DNA from: Mugil cephalus
Lineage: Eukaryota; Chordata; Actinopteri; Mugiliformes; Mugilidae
Direction of reading: 5' to 3'
Assembly (NCBI RefSeq): GCF_022458985.1
Contig: NC_061774.1
Span: 21,856,697 to 21,920,696 of the forward strand
DNA length: 64,000 bases
In this document: piece by piece, positions 11,930 through 26,000 of the stretch
Layout of the letters: each line of letters begins with the position of its first letter
Numbering within the stretch: position 1 is the first letter of the stretch
Program-made: the position numbers and the translations under genes
Notes under the pieces: model-generated
What the model saw: only the letters and a program-made list of their open reading frames with translations
Database searches by the model: none
Told to the model about the DNA's origin: nothing

Positions 11930-14505
11930 CAGTCGTGTACAGGTTTTTCCAGTTCGTATTTTTCTACTACATAAATGATCAAGGTCGGATGTAAAACAAA
12001 GACAACTGGTTTTGTAGTTTTTCTTGAACTGTCAAACCGCAGATTCATTCAAGTAGCGTCTTCTGTTCTAAAGGACTCGTGGGGAGTTTAATGAATCTTA
12101 ACTAACCTGCACTATTCTGTTCCTATGCTATTCTTGCTACCTGCTGTTTTCATTTTAAAAGCTATTAACAAACTAAGCACTACTTCATGAACATTTTGGA
12201 GCTCATGCATGGTCTTGGTTTCTTTTGAAAGCCAAGAATATAAAGTTTCTGTCACAAGTGGTATTGTTCTTGAGTAACGAAAGTTGGCACACAGTTTTGA
12301 AAAAACGTGTTGGTTGTGTCGCCTGTGTTGGTTTTATGAATGAAATCAGAAGACAATTGCATATTGCATACAGCATTTACTCAAACACAACTCGTGTACA
12401 GAGCTCTGACTGGTTCAAGAAGCTGCTGCTGTCCCATATACGACACAAAGGAATGTTAAAGGGTTAACTTAAGTTGAACGTGGTAGTTTTCGACAAAAAG
12501 TTAGAGCTTTCTGATTCCAAGTTATTTCCTGTGTTTGTCCAGCTGCTGAGAAACATGGATGAGGAATTGCATTTCGGACCAAACACAACCTTTTCTGTTT
12601 ATTAACGTGTACATTTCTGGGGAGTTGCATGTAGGGTATGGAGGATCTCCTTGTACCCATGGCATAGATGTGATATGCAACCACAAATTAGGCTTTAAAC
12701 TGTCCCCTGGGTTGGTGGTTAATGTTTGGCATTATTAGCAATCTCTACAGCTTTAAAACTGACTTTACTGAGTGGTTCATAAGAGAAATGATCAGGGGCT
12801 GCTACTAAAGGGCAGTTTTGAAGCTCAATGTGGTCGCGTGTTGTGTCTGGATGCTGCCATCTTGGCAGTTTCTGGTTCTGCCTTTACAATGAGGTGGAGC
12901 ATGAGTGGACCTGAAGTTGGTGGGTGATAACTAGAAACCTGTGAGGGAACCCATAGAAATCACGCCCCTACCATGCCCCTAATGATGCATGATTGAAAGT
13001 CTCAAAATGATTCAAGCAAATGAGCTATATATAAGTACAATCGCCTTGAAAGGGTAAATTAGCTTAGTATAACCCAAAATAAATTTTGCACCAAGCCATA
13101 AATAGGATTATTTCTGCTGTAAGTCTCTATTTCTAATGGGAAGTTTATGCTTCTGTGTCAATTTGACCTCATAGCTTTCCAGAAATGTAACTACACATCA
13201 CAGAGCTGTGATTGGTCCACTTGGTAGTAGCGTGTTTCTCCTTCAGTATTTCCGTCTGCTTCTCCATCTCTGCAATCTTTCGAAGTGATTGCATTGGATG
13301 AATATAGATGGAATACATTGAAGAAAGGTCCAACTATTTGTACGACGAAAGTTTCAGTCGCCGTTGTTGAACGTGAAACAGGAAGTGGAAACAAAAATTA
13401 ACCCAACTGGCAAAAAAGCCAGATCGACTAACTCACAAATACAAATGGCTTGCACCAGCGTAGGCTACATGTGTAGGTTACACCGTCTAGTCCCGCAGAG
13501 ATATAAACCACACCTAACACTGTACTGTAATATTTATCCCCTCATTTCTGCAGTGACTGCTGGTCAAAAGTTAAATCAGCTAATTTTATTACCAACAATT
13601 ATCACTGGAATAAAACCATACAAGTGTTTGTAACAATCAAACAATAAGACTGCATCAAAATCATCTCTATCAGTCGTCTATCATTCATTGATACCAATCA
13701 TCCTCCTGCTCACTATTGAACCTGTTTGCTAATACATGACTGTTGTGTTTGTTTTGTGTGATATGGAGATAATCGGTCCACCTTGGTCTTGATATGACCA
13801 GTGTAACGGATTGTTTACCCAGAGTCTGGACCTTTCACATGGAGGCGGATCTGTCCTTGTGCTCTCACTTAATCTGCTTATTCATTAACAGGTCTTCAGT
13901 GTGTTTTTATTTTAACACTGAGGACCTGTTTTCAACCGTGTTGAACATCAACAAGACGAATGGAGTCATTAAACCTGACACCTTCAAAAGTTTTTCTCAG
14001 GGAATCTGTTAAGTATGCGATACATGATCTAATTATAGTGCTATATGAGCCGCAGCTGAACAAGTTCACCCACTATTATTGTATAGTTGTAGGACTGTAC
14101 TTACCACCCAGTCCTGTTTTACTGAAATGCTGAGTTCAAGATTTTTTCTCTGTTTCTCTCTGATTGTTAGATGAACGCATAGGCTCCACAAAAACTGTGA
14201 TGATATCTACACTGAACATAAACGCCACTGTCAATCAGATCAAACCACACAGCCATGATGAGGCAGATAAGAGTTTTAAATCCTGATAATTTGTTTTCTC
14301 CTCACTTTAATTGTAGATTATGTGGTAGTGACATGTTAGACATTAAAACACTAGTTTGGGCACCTTGGATTACTAAAAGAAATCCTACTGATGCACAAAA
14401 GCTCAATACGTAACTTGGGAAGTTTGGGATTACCTGCTAGACATTAGCATGTTGGAGTCGCCGCAGTTAGGAAGTTCAAAGTCTTTGCGTTTCTGAGAGT
14501 GATGA
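11930..14505. other. Putative acsl1 5' intron, no gene seen
   Basis: No coding similarity on either strand; several short frames of no recognisable family. A diverged repeat may occupy about 12,800-13,080. Confidence 0.4.
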
Positions 14506-14509
14506 GTGC

Positions 14510-14932
14510 GCATACACTGATCAGCCACAACATTAAAACCACTGCACAAGAGAAGTGAATAACTTTGACCATCTTGGGACAATTCAGTGTTCTGTTAGGA
14601 AGCTTTTAGACCCCTGGCATTCATTCATGTGGATGCTCCCTAGACCTCTACCACCCACCTAGACCAGACCAGGCCCCCCATGGCATTGACACTCCTTGAC
14701 ACCTAGCAGGATGCAGACCGACACAGACACACTCACAAAAAAACAGCACCTGGCCTCCAAATTTACTAGATCCCAAAGTGATCAAGTATCTGCGTCATGA
14801 TCTACAGAGGCCCCTCACTTCAACCTGTAGGACCCAAAGGCCCCCCCACTAACAACACCAGACACACTCAGAAGGCCCGTGTCTATTCTCTGATGCTTTC
14901 GAGGCACAAGGTGTTCATAATTTTATTTTTTA
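14510..14932 (+). mobile_element. Degenerate Tc1/mariner-like element
   Basis: Starts with the widespread fish motif CACTGATCAGCCACAACATT followed by AAAACCACTG. It retains CCTGGCCTCCAAATTT (the WPPNS of the transposase WPPNSPDLNP block). Heavily decayed, no open frame. Confidence 0.7.
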
Positions 14933-15140
14933 TTGTGATATTGTATTGATCCCACAAGGGGAAATTATCTCTGTACATTTTGACCTATCCAGTCGTTCAC
15001 ACAGTGTTTCACAGCACTACAGCCTCTAAGGGCCGAGTCTGGGGAGCAACTTGGGGGTGAGGTGCTTGCTCGAGGCACCTCAGCCGTAGAAACAGAAACA
15101 GAGGGAGGTGAACCTGGGACGCTCCGGTCCCAAGCTGCAT
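14933..15140 (-). repeat. LINE/SINE-type tail
   Basis: TATTGATCCCACAAGGGGAAATTATCTCTG is a hallmark of a very common teleost retroelement 3' tail. The rest of the copy is decayed. Confidence 0.6.
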
Positions 15141-15435
15141 TTCCAACCACAACCCATAATTGTGTACAGGTTTAACTCGTCTTAGTTTGAACAGACATGG
15201 CCGTTATTAGTTGTTACACGTATCAAACCTCCTCAAATCATGGATTTAAATTACTAACCTAGTCTTTTCTCTTACTTCCTCTCTAGGTCTCCTCCTGGCC
15301 AGCATCTGTCCACACACTCCTTCACATATCACACACTCTTGTCACCTCACCTGTGAACCGTAACTCCATCTCACCTCAGTGATACCAAACCCACCCTCCT
15401 GCCACATTTCCCACTTTAACTTCATCTGCAGCATC

Positions 15436-18400
15436 ATGCTAAGCCAGGAGTTCTTGCAGAAGTTGGCGTTTCCAGATCTGGAGAATGTAAGCCAGTACAT
15501 CAGGAATGTCTCCACGCCCATGTTAGTCAGCGTTGGGGCGGTGGCTGCGGCAACAACCTACTACTTGGCGACAAGACCGAAAGCTCTCCCTCCAGTATGC
15601 GACCTCCGAATGCAATCTGTTGAGGTTCAGGTGTGTTTAACTTCCGAGTCCTACAAACACTCATGCTGCTTAAAAGTATTTGCACCCTTTAGGACGTTGC
15701 ACATTTCTGCATAAATTAACTGTTTTCCCATATCTGTGAGTTGCAAAAGTAAGTGAACCCTTGTTTACAGATGTGAGCCCTTCGTGCCGCAATAGCCCTA
15801 TTTGCACAGGATTAGTTTTACGATTTCTTATAATCATGGAAGTTGTCTATCATCTTAAACTTATGCGAATCGTCCATGTCCATGATTTGTAAAGTAAAAA
15901 TTACACCACAAATTACCTACCATAATTATCACAACAAAGAGTATTATCCTCTGATAATGCAAATCCAGTGCGAATCGACATCTCTGTGATTTAGGGGTGA
16001 CTTTTTACTTTTTCATGACTTTTTTCCGTCTCTTGTCAGTTAAAAATCATGAATTATGTGCTACAATTAAAAGTTTGGACAGATATTAGAGAGCAAAGTC
16101 AAGACGTCGCTGAACTATTCACCCGTTCAGACGGATAAAAACCAGTAAATCAACCATTAACGTGTTCATCTGCAAAGGTGGAGCTGATTTAAATACCACC
16201 CGGTCGCTGGTAATTTCTTCCCCGGGATAAATAGTCAAATCAAATCATGAATATTTTTTTTATCATTCATTATAATTTGCAAAGTAATTAAAACTGTCTC
16301 ACATGCAGTGGAGTGAGATGGGAAGTAGCAGAGCCATAACAACGGATCTTAAATTTGACTAAAATGCAGAATTTGTTCATCCCATGTGAATGTGCCACAT
16401 GATACACAGACATGGGGGGGGTAATATTTTAATCACCGAACGTCCTCAGGTAAAACTAATACTGTGCTATTAGGGCTAATAACAGCAACAAGATATTGGA
16501 GATCACTGTCTTTGGCACTTCGCCACGACCTCTGTGTTCTCCTGATGGTAGATTTGTTAGTTGAACATTAATATTATCAAATGTGAGCAAGACATTTAGC
16601 TTAGTTCCTTTGCGTCCTCTCAGACGATTGTGTGTCTTGCATTTGGAGCGAACACTTTTTTTGTTGATCAACCTGTGGATGGTAACGGTCGTCCTGAATC
16701 CCCATTCGTCTCCATCTGTCCGACTGTGGATTTCTTCCAAACTCTTTAGAGATGGTTTTGTAACCTTTTTCCAGACTGATGAGCTATAACAACTCATTTT
16801 CTGAAATCTTCATTAAGCTCCTTTGTCTGTGCCATCATACATTGAAGATCTGACTGAGACAAACCCCTGATTTTAGACTTAATGACACCTGAGTCATTAC
16901 ATTGACTGGAAACACTTGTGGACAGATGGACTGTAATTTGGCCTTGAAATTGCTCTACCTTCACTTACCATGGCACCTCACAGATATGTAACATTGGCTC
17001 ATTTCTGTAATATTTCAGTTGGGTTTGGTTCTCTTTGTTCAACTTTCAGGGCGTCTTTTTTTTACAGAAATGTACAAGTTCTTTTCTATTCGTTGTTCGT
17101 TCCAGATCTAGGCACAATAAACCATTACACAACTTTCCTGTTACTGATTAAAATCCCTGCAGGATGTTATGATTATGTCAATCCACACTTTGTCCCATAA
17201 ATTCTACTATCCTTGCTGCAGGTCAGTAGCACACAAAAGGTGAATTGTTTGTTTTGTCAGGGTGGAGATTTGGCGCGTCGATCGGTCCTACTGAACGGAG
17301 ACGGTCACTTGACGCACGTCTACGACGATGCTAAAACAATGTATGAGTTCTTCCTCCGAGGTGCCAGAGTCTCCAGTAAGTCACAAATTATGTAATACGA
17401 TCCCGAGTTAATATATGTTTAGTTATAGAGCATAAAGTACACGGCTTATCTCCTTCATGGGTTTAGTATCTCACAGTTGATAACCTATCAGCAACTTAGG
17501 CTTTGTAAGGTGTTTCCCTTTCTTCAAATCTACCTTCACAGAGGGACATGCACAAAATATTTTACATCCGGAGCAATGTAAACAACAAATTGGCAACCTA
17601 CAAAGGTTCTTTTTGTGATTTCTGCAAACATTGTTGTTGCTATACAACATACAGAGTAGGAAATCACTGCATGCATGTGTGAAAACAGATTCTATGAAGT
17701 GATTTTTTTTTTAACTGGAGAATCTGCCTCATTTTTTCTCTGTTGTCACTCTCCTTTCAACCTGCAGATAATGGCCCCTGTCTAGGCTCCAGGAAACCAA
17801 AACAGCCCTATGAATGGATGTCCTACAGCGAAGTAAGAGCTCCCCTTGTAAAAACATTACGGCCTCCAGCTGGTCAGCAGCAGAGCTTAGAGTTGCATGC
17901 AGCACAACAGTTGTTAACACCGGGGTGTGGTGTTAGTAAGAAATTATGAGCGGTGCATTATGTAGGTCACACATGTTTTTTTTTTTTTTCTCTGGCATGG
18001 AGCCTACATCACTTTTACCCTTTGGTTTAAGGTGAGGTTGAACAAATGTGTTTACAAATTGTGTGTGTGTGTTAGGTAAAAGAGCGGACAGAGAACCTGG
18101 GTTCTGCGTTTCTTCACAAAGGACACTCCAAGACCACTGACCCCCATATTGGCATTTTCTCTCAGAACAGACCCGAGGTAAACAAACAAGCACTTTTTTG
18201 ATATGAACAAGTCTTATCAACTTTTGTCCTGATAAATATGATCTATCGCCTAATTCTGTGTTGCACATTTTTAGCCAACTTATTTTTCAACTACTTATTG
18301 CATGTGGTACACGTCTTATTGGAATTCATTTATATATGATTACGTGGTGTAAAAAAAAACAAAAACATTTTGCATTTATCAAAACAAGCATTTTGATTGC

Positions 18401-21121
18401 ACAGGCATATTCCAAGATTCACAAATAGTGAAAGAGTGATTCACGGAGCATGAGGTATAATTTTCACAGAGTCCAGACCTGAACCCCTGGGGAATCATTG
18501 GGATGTGTAGTGGTCAGACTCTTCATCATCGTCAGTACAAGATCTTGGTGAAAAACCAATGCAAAACCGGATGGAAATAAATCTCGTGACATTGCAGAAG
18601 CTTATAATGCAGATGCAAGTTTCTTTTTAGTTAGTTATTTGACGCTATAGAAACAGGATGTGACATCACGATGACTCCCAGTTGCCATGCCAACCGCTAC
18701 ATGAAGCAAGAAGAAGAAGAGGGAGTTGGAAAAAAATAAGTACAGTGTTTAATCCAACATTTCTTTGTAACTGGTGGAGGTAGAGCAGAGCGTGGTACTA
18801 ATTAAACGAAAACGTGAATGCGTTAATATTCAAAATGGCATCAGTTTGACCAGTGCACGGAAGTGGGGGCGCGTTGTCCATATTTGTGTACAGGCTATGT
18901 ATGAAGTAGCTGTGCTTTTTATTGAGTGTGTTAGTCATCCTTTAAAGCTTTTGTGTGTGTGTGTGTTATTTGTAGTGGACCATCAGTGAGCTGGCATGTT
19001 ACACCTACTCTCTGGTGTCGGTCCCTCTGTATGACACACTGGGAACAGAGGCCATTTCCTACATTATAGACAAAGGTAAACCACAGCAACATGAATGCAT
19101 CCTCTGAGCTTCTGTCAAGTTATGTGACTTTGTGTTTTTTATATATATATAATATCAGTTCATGTATCTAATCGTCTTTGTGTCTTGTTTGTGCAGCCTC
19201 CATCTCAACCATAGTGTGTGATGTGACGGAAAAAGTCAATCTGGTCCTGGACTGCATTAAGGACATGGATCACTGTCTGAAGACCATCGTTTTAATGGAG
19301 ACCCCCAGTGATGATCTGGTTGAACGAGGGAAGCAGGCGGGAATCCACATCCTCAGCCTGAAGGAGATGGAGGTCAGTGGACAGACTATCCACAACTCTC
19401 TTTTTCTTTTACCAGTTTATTTTTTTTGTTATCTTACATGTTATTTCTTGTTCAGCTCGTCGGTTTTGTGCCAGGAAATATCTGAACCATTTTCACTTTC
19501 CTTCTTCTCTTTTCCTTGGTAATCTTTGCTTTATCTTGATTTTGTTGTAAATCTTTTTTCTTTTTCCACCTATTTTTGTCGTATTTGTTTATTCCTTAGT
19601 TTTTTTGCTGCAGGTTTTGTTGCTGCAGTTTTTATTTAGCTTGAATTTATTAATAATTTTCTTTGATAATTTCATGACTCTATGCATCTGCTTCTCTTGT
19701 TGCACAGGTTATTGGGAAGACCAACCACCGCCAGCCAATAGTAAGTCCCCACTGGCTTCTTGAGTCCCATCCTACTCACCCAATTGTTTTTGTTTGACCC
19801 GTTTGTCTTTATGTCTCTTCAGCCTCCTCGACCTGAGGACATGGCTGTGATCTGCTTCACCAGCGGAACCACAGGTGACGAAGACGCACAACGGATTTGA
19901 GAGAATCATCCTTTCCATCAGTATTTAAAATGTTTACCATATGTGTTTGTTTCAGGAAGCCCAAAGGGAGCTATGTTGTCTCATGTGAATATCGTGTCCA
20001 ACTGCTCGGCCTTCATCAAAATTACAGAGGTGAGGTGTTTATTCGTCAGTTTGGTTTTTCTTCCTCTTCCCAGAATAAAGGATCTGTAGATGAGCTAGTA
20101 AACTAAAGAGGTTTTTCTCCAAGTGTTTCTGCTAGCTAATGATTAGTTAGTCCACATATTTTATGACACTGCCACCAAGGTGGTAGACAAAAAGACTTCA
20201 GTATGCATTGTGTAATCTTCAGGTTTCCTTTCCGTCTGTAATGAAAAAACAAACAAATGGTTGTGTCCTCGCTGTTGTTTCAGCAGATGTAGAAGAAGAA
20301 GAATGCAAAGGAGAAATCCAAACATTAACTGGTTTATTATGTTTCTGACAATTCAAATAGCTGGAAAGTGGGATTTTAATGGAGAGAGGTGTAAGAAGTG
20401 GAAAAGTACACCAGTTCATATTGAATGCTAGTATTTTTTTCATTATGATTTGAATTTTTAATTTACCGGCATGCTGGTGTATTTAATTAAATAGCGTTCA
20501 GAACTGTGTTTCAGACTGGACTATTTTCAATGTAACACTTCTAAACACTATGGTGCCACAGAACGAGAGGACTTGTGGCAAAAAAGATGGTGCTGTGTCG
20601 GTTGTTTGGGTTTTTTTTGTTTGTTTGTTTTGTTTAGAGTGACCAGACGTCCCCGATTTCTGGGAACAGTCCCCGCTTTGGATGATCTCTCCCCCGGTTA
20701 AACATGTCCCCAATTTTAGCTTTATGAATGAGAGAAAAAAATGTTGCACGCAGACTACAATTATTACGGTAGTTGGTCGCACTGCTTTTTACAATACATA
20801 TATAGCAGTTAAAATATGTTTAAATACGAATAAATATGTCCTGAATTGTCCCCATTTCATTTCGCCTTGATGATATTTATTTATTTATTTATTTATTTTT
20901 ATCTCTGAGATGTAAATGTCCCCAGATTTCCACATCAGCAGGCAGTGCTAACACGGGACCATGCAAACCTGTTTTACTACCAGTGTGGGATTATTCTATA
21001 ATATTTGCTCATCATCACAGTAAAATAGTCCATCCTTAGTCAATCTACTACATTAACTCCTCTCTCAACCAGTAGAAAATGTTGTGAACACGTAATTTTA
21101 CATTGGGAAAAAAATACTGTG

Positions 21122-21152
<31 letters not shown>

Positions 21153-23018
21153 CACATATGTGTGTAGTGATTCGCAACTTAAGTGTGGTTCAGCTGTGAC
21201 AACATGTAGTGGTTCTTGGTGGAGAAGTGAGTTTAAACCCTTATCTGATGCGGGGACGTATTTTAATACTGAGACATTTTAACTAACTTGTTCCTTTTTC
21301 TCTTCAAGTCGTACTTTAAGACCTCTTCCCAGGATGTCATGCTGTCTTTTCTGCCTCTGGCCCACATGCTAGAGAGAGTGGTGGAGGTACAAACATTAAC
21401 ACTGTCCCCCTGCTTGTTTGTGTGTGTGTCATTGTTGCCCTCGTTTGTGTGTGTTTGTATTCCTACCTGTGTGTTTTAGTTTTCCTGTCCGTTGTCTCCC
21501 AGTGATGTCCATATTTCCTTCCTGCCCCTGGCTCATATGTTTGAGAGAGTAGTACAGGTAAGTTCCCCGTAGCTCCCGTAGTCACCTTTTGTCTAAAGAT
21601 TAGGTGTATCCCTTTAAACCTTGTGTGTTTTTTTTTTAAACCACAAACTCTCACCTTCTCTGGTTTCCATCTTTGTCTGATGTCACTGACAGGGAGTGAT
21701 GTTAGTGCACGGAGCTAAGATCGGCTATTTCCAGGGAGATATTCGTTCTCTGCCGGACGACCTGAACACACTGAAACCTACCGTGTTCCCTGTGGTACCA
21801 CGGCTCCTAAACAGGATGTACGATAAGGTGGGCGGACATGTTGACGATGAAGATGATGATGGTCTTATGGGAATGATGGTGAGGCTCTCTCTCTACATAT
21901 ATATATTTATATATAACGGAGTTGTGTGTGTGTCTGTAGATCTTTGGACAAGCCAACACTTCTCTGAAGCGATGGCTGCTGGGATTTGCCTACAGGAGGA
22001 AGGAGGCGGAGATGATGAAAGGCATCGTGAGGAGAAACAGTATCTGGGATAAACTGATCTTCAAGAAGGTCCAGGTACACAGATCCGACCCGTCACTGTA
22101 TGGCTTAGTGATAGATGTCCAGGAATGGGTTTTTACTAGAGCTGGGCATTGTATTTAATTATCTTTTAAATGATGCATAAAGTCTTCCCTGGGAAGTCTG
22201 TGTTTTTTGGCATGGTGTCAATGGAGTCGAGGTTCTCCAGCTGTTGTTAGCTAAACTCTCAGCAGACGACAGGCTGATGTCCCGCCAAGAATCACAGACA
22301 GTAGGAGATGCATGAGTGTGTGTGAATGTTTCTGTTGAATCTCTGTTGAAGTTATTAACAAGGGTGTCTGTTCTCTAGTTGAGGCTTCCTAACAATCAGT
22401 ATTTTTACATGCACGTGGAAAAAACATAAATTGCCTTAATCCGACTTTAACTGGACAACTTACGTGCATGTAAGCGTGTTACTCCGACTAATATCAGAGT
22501 TCTCCTTATACGACCAAGACACCCAGATAATGCGATTGGATATCGATTTTCAACTGCATGTATGTACTTAATCAGACTTTAACTAGACAACTCGTGTGCG
22601 CATGCTTGGTGTTTGACCCCGGGATAAAAACATCCAAGAAAGTGAGTCGCAGAAGAAGATGAAGGTGAACAGAGTCGGTAGAAGAACCACCAGAGGGATA
22701 GCGTCGTCTTATCTGCACCATAAATAGCGTGCACATTATCCAGTTGTTTAATATATGACGTAAAAGATCAACTGGAAAGGGGGTTGTATTAACTCGATGA
22801 GAAGACTCATATCGCCGACTAGTGTGTAGGAGGAGAACATGTTCCCAGCAGTTATTTGATTTTCTCTCTTTTCTTGTAAACTGGGACAAGGACCACATTC
22901 AGAAAGTATATGAATAATGTAAACTATCCGTAGCTGCATCTTAGTACAACTATTATTAGACCTGTTGCTGTGTCCAGATCTTGTCTTGTGAAAGATTTAT
23001 GAGCTGCACTTTTCTATA

Positions 23019-23075
<57 letters not shown>

Positions 23076-26000
23076 ACAAATTCCTAAATACATTTTCAGT
23101 TAAAGTCATAACAGTGACATATTACATAGATGTTTCTCTGCTGAGCTCTCTTATTTTGTGATAGCGAAGTCTAAGCCCCACATCAGCTGTTACTGGGTTT
23201 CCTGCTCGTCTTGCATTACAGCACACTCTAAATGAATATAAATAAACAGTGGAAAAGCCCTGATGCTTTGTCAGCATCTTCTTCACCTAATGTGGAGGAG
23301 GAGGATTTAGGAGGAGGACTACCAAGTGGTCCAATCACAATCATGGCTCTGTATTTCTGGGGGAGGTTACAGCACTTACAGCATGTCTGCAACTTAATGC
23401 TGAAGTATAAAATTCAAAAACGAAGGACAGTCTTTTGAATATGTGCTGTTATGACCCCTGATCTACAGACTAATGAAACAGAAGACATGAAATGAAGCAC
23501 CCTTTGTCCCTATGATAATTCAATATATACTATAATAAGTTTTCAGTACGTACTGAAAGAGATTCAAAGGGTTGAAAACATAAATAAAAATGCATGTCAA
23601 ACACTAGCCTGTGACTTATTTCAACTTTATTTGCTGCTGATGTAAATACTGTAGTGTGCTGCCCCCTACAGGCCAGCCTCGGAGGTCGCGTGCGCCTCAT
23701 GCTGACTGGAGCTGCTCCCGTGTCTCCGGCTGTTCTCACCTTCCTCAGAGCTGCAATAGGCTGCCAGGTAACACATGCAGCTTAATTTGAGTCCGTGTCG
23801 CCCTGTTACTCTGTCTCTTTATGTCTTATTTACTGGAGGAAATGCTTCCCTCTGATCTATAATCATCCTCATTCACATCTCTTCTGTTCCCAGTCTGCTT
23901 TGCATTGCTTAGTTCTCTGCAGTAATAATAAAAAAATCTATTCTGTCTCAGTTTTATGAAGGCTATGGACAAACCGAGTGCACAGCTGGATGCACCCTGA
24001 CAATGCCTGGAGACTGGACTGCAGGTAATAAATAATAAACTGCTTCACTCAACTCAAACTAATTAATCTTGGTTTTAAATAATCAAGAACCGAATCTCGT
24101 GTCCTCAGGTCACGTCGGAGCTCCTTTGCCGTGTAACTCGGTCAAACTGGTGGATGTGCCTGAGATGAACTACCTGGCTGTGAATGGAGAGGGAGAGGTG
24201 AACCACCACCACAACAACAACAACAACAACCAGACGCCATCACATTGCAGCAGAAACTTTCGTTGTTGTTCACACTCTGTGTGTTGTTTTCTTAGGTGTG
24301 CGTGAAGGGTGCCAACGTGTTCCTGGGCTATTTAAAGGACCCAGAGAAGACGGCGGAGACCATCGACGCAGATGGATGGGTGCACACAGGAGATATCGGG
24401 AAATGGCTTCCGGTAGATTGATCTCGTCCCGGGCTCAACCTCGCACACGTCTGCGTCTGTGGCTTAACGTAGATGTTCACTATGTTGACTTGTGTGTTTT
24501 TTGTAGAATGGCACGTTGAAGATCGTGGACAGGAAGAAGCACATCTTTAAGCTGGCACAGGGGGAGTACATTGCTCCGGAGAAGATAGAGAATATTTACA
24601 CCAGGAGTGATGCAGTGGCTCAGGTCTTTGCACATGGAGATAGTCTGCAGGTAGGAAATTATTATTATTATTATTATGTTTTAAGGCTAAAACCAGACAA
24701 TTAGTGGGATTTAATCCAATATTTTGAATTTCTTCCACAAGGTTAAATGTGAAGCCATTAACTACACTTTTTACTATGTGATTCATTTGTTTTGTTCGTC
24801 TCCAGGCGTGTCTGGTGGCTGTGGTGGTTCCTGACCCTGACTTCCTGTGTGCCTGGACCAAGAGGACGCTGGGGCTGCAGGGCAGCTACCAGGAACTCTG
24901 TGGCAGATCGGTAACGCTAGAAAAACTATGAGCTCACACCGAATTCATGCCGTTCCTGTGTGATTATGTCAACCAGTCATTCTTCTCATTTCCTTTGGGT
25001 GTTCACAACCAGCGTAGAACTCTACTATTGTCGTGGGACAAATTATGGAGTAGACGGCCAGTTTGACAAAAATCTAATTCAAAGTCAGTTGTAACTATTA
25101 TGGAAGATATTTGTTCTAAAAAGGCACAAGTAAAGGTAAACATACACAAACGCTAAAGATTACACCTGAACCTGTCCTGCTTTAATGTCAAAGCATCTGC
25201 TGTGTTAAATATACGTGAAATCTTGTGTAAAAGATAGTTAGCATGCAAGGAAAGAGCTGATATGATATGAATTTTCCATTATTTGAACAAATGCAACATT
25301 GACTAAAGTAAACAAAAGACAAAACCTAAATGTCAACAGTTTAAAAGTTACTGTCTTCTGTGAAGGGAATTAACGTAAAAGTATCACGATTACTAATAGT
25401 GGACGACTTCGTCTGATATGAGTCTACGTCAGACAAGAAAAGCCCAGAACCAGAGCTACACACACACAGTGAAGGGTAACGTACGCACATTTGACTTGTA
25501 ATAACTTCACGACAGATCATTAGTCACTAGCTTCGTCTGTGCAGCCATGGTAGAACCTTAATTAACTTTTAAATTAACACAAGAAAACCTCAATGGACAT
25601 TATTTCTTCTACTCTATTGAAATCATTCTGATCTGAGACTCCTCACATGGACGCTAAATAAAATGAACAGAATGTGTGATTCAAGAAATATCATTCATGG
25701 GTTCTGCCTGCATCAAATCCATTAGAAGAAGAAGAAGAAGTCTTTTTCCCTAATTTTGACAACCCAGAATTTATTTGGTATGAGAAGATGATTAAGGCAG
25801 AGGAAGAAGAACCCACATTTTCAATTTCAAAGGGACAAACATGCATAGACGCATAGAAAGACACTGTAGGATCAAGCATTTCAGAGCATGGTTATTTAAT
25901 ACTCGGATTATCAAAGGTTTACACCATGGTACAGTTTAAATAGCATATTTAATGTGCTGTAAATGATTCTTAGGTTGTGACATATTTATTTCAGCTTTTT

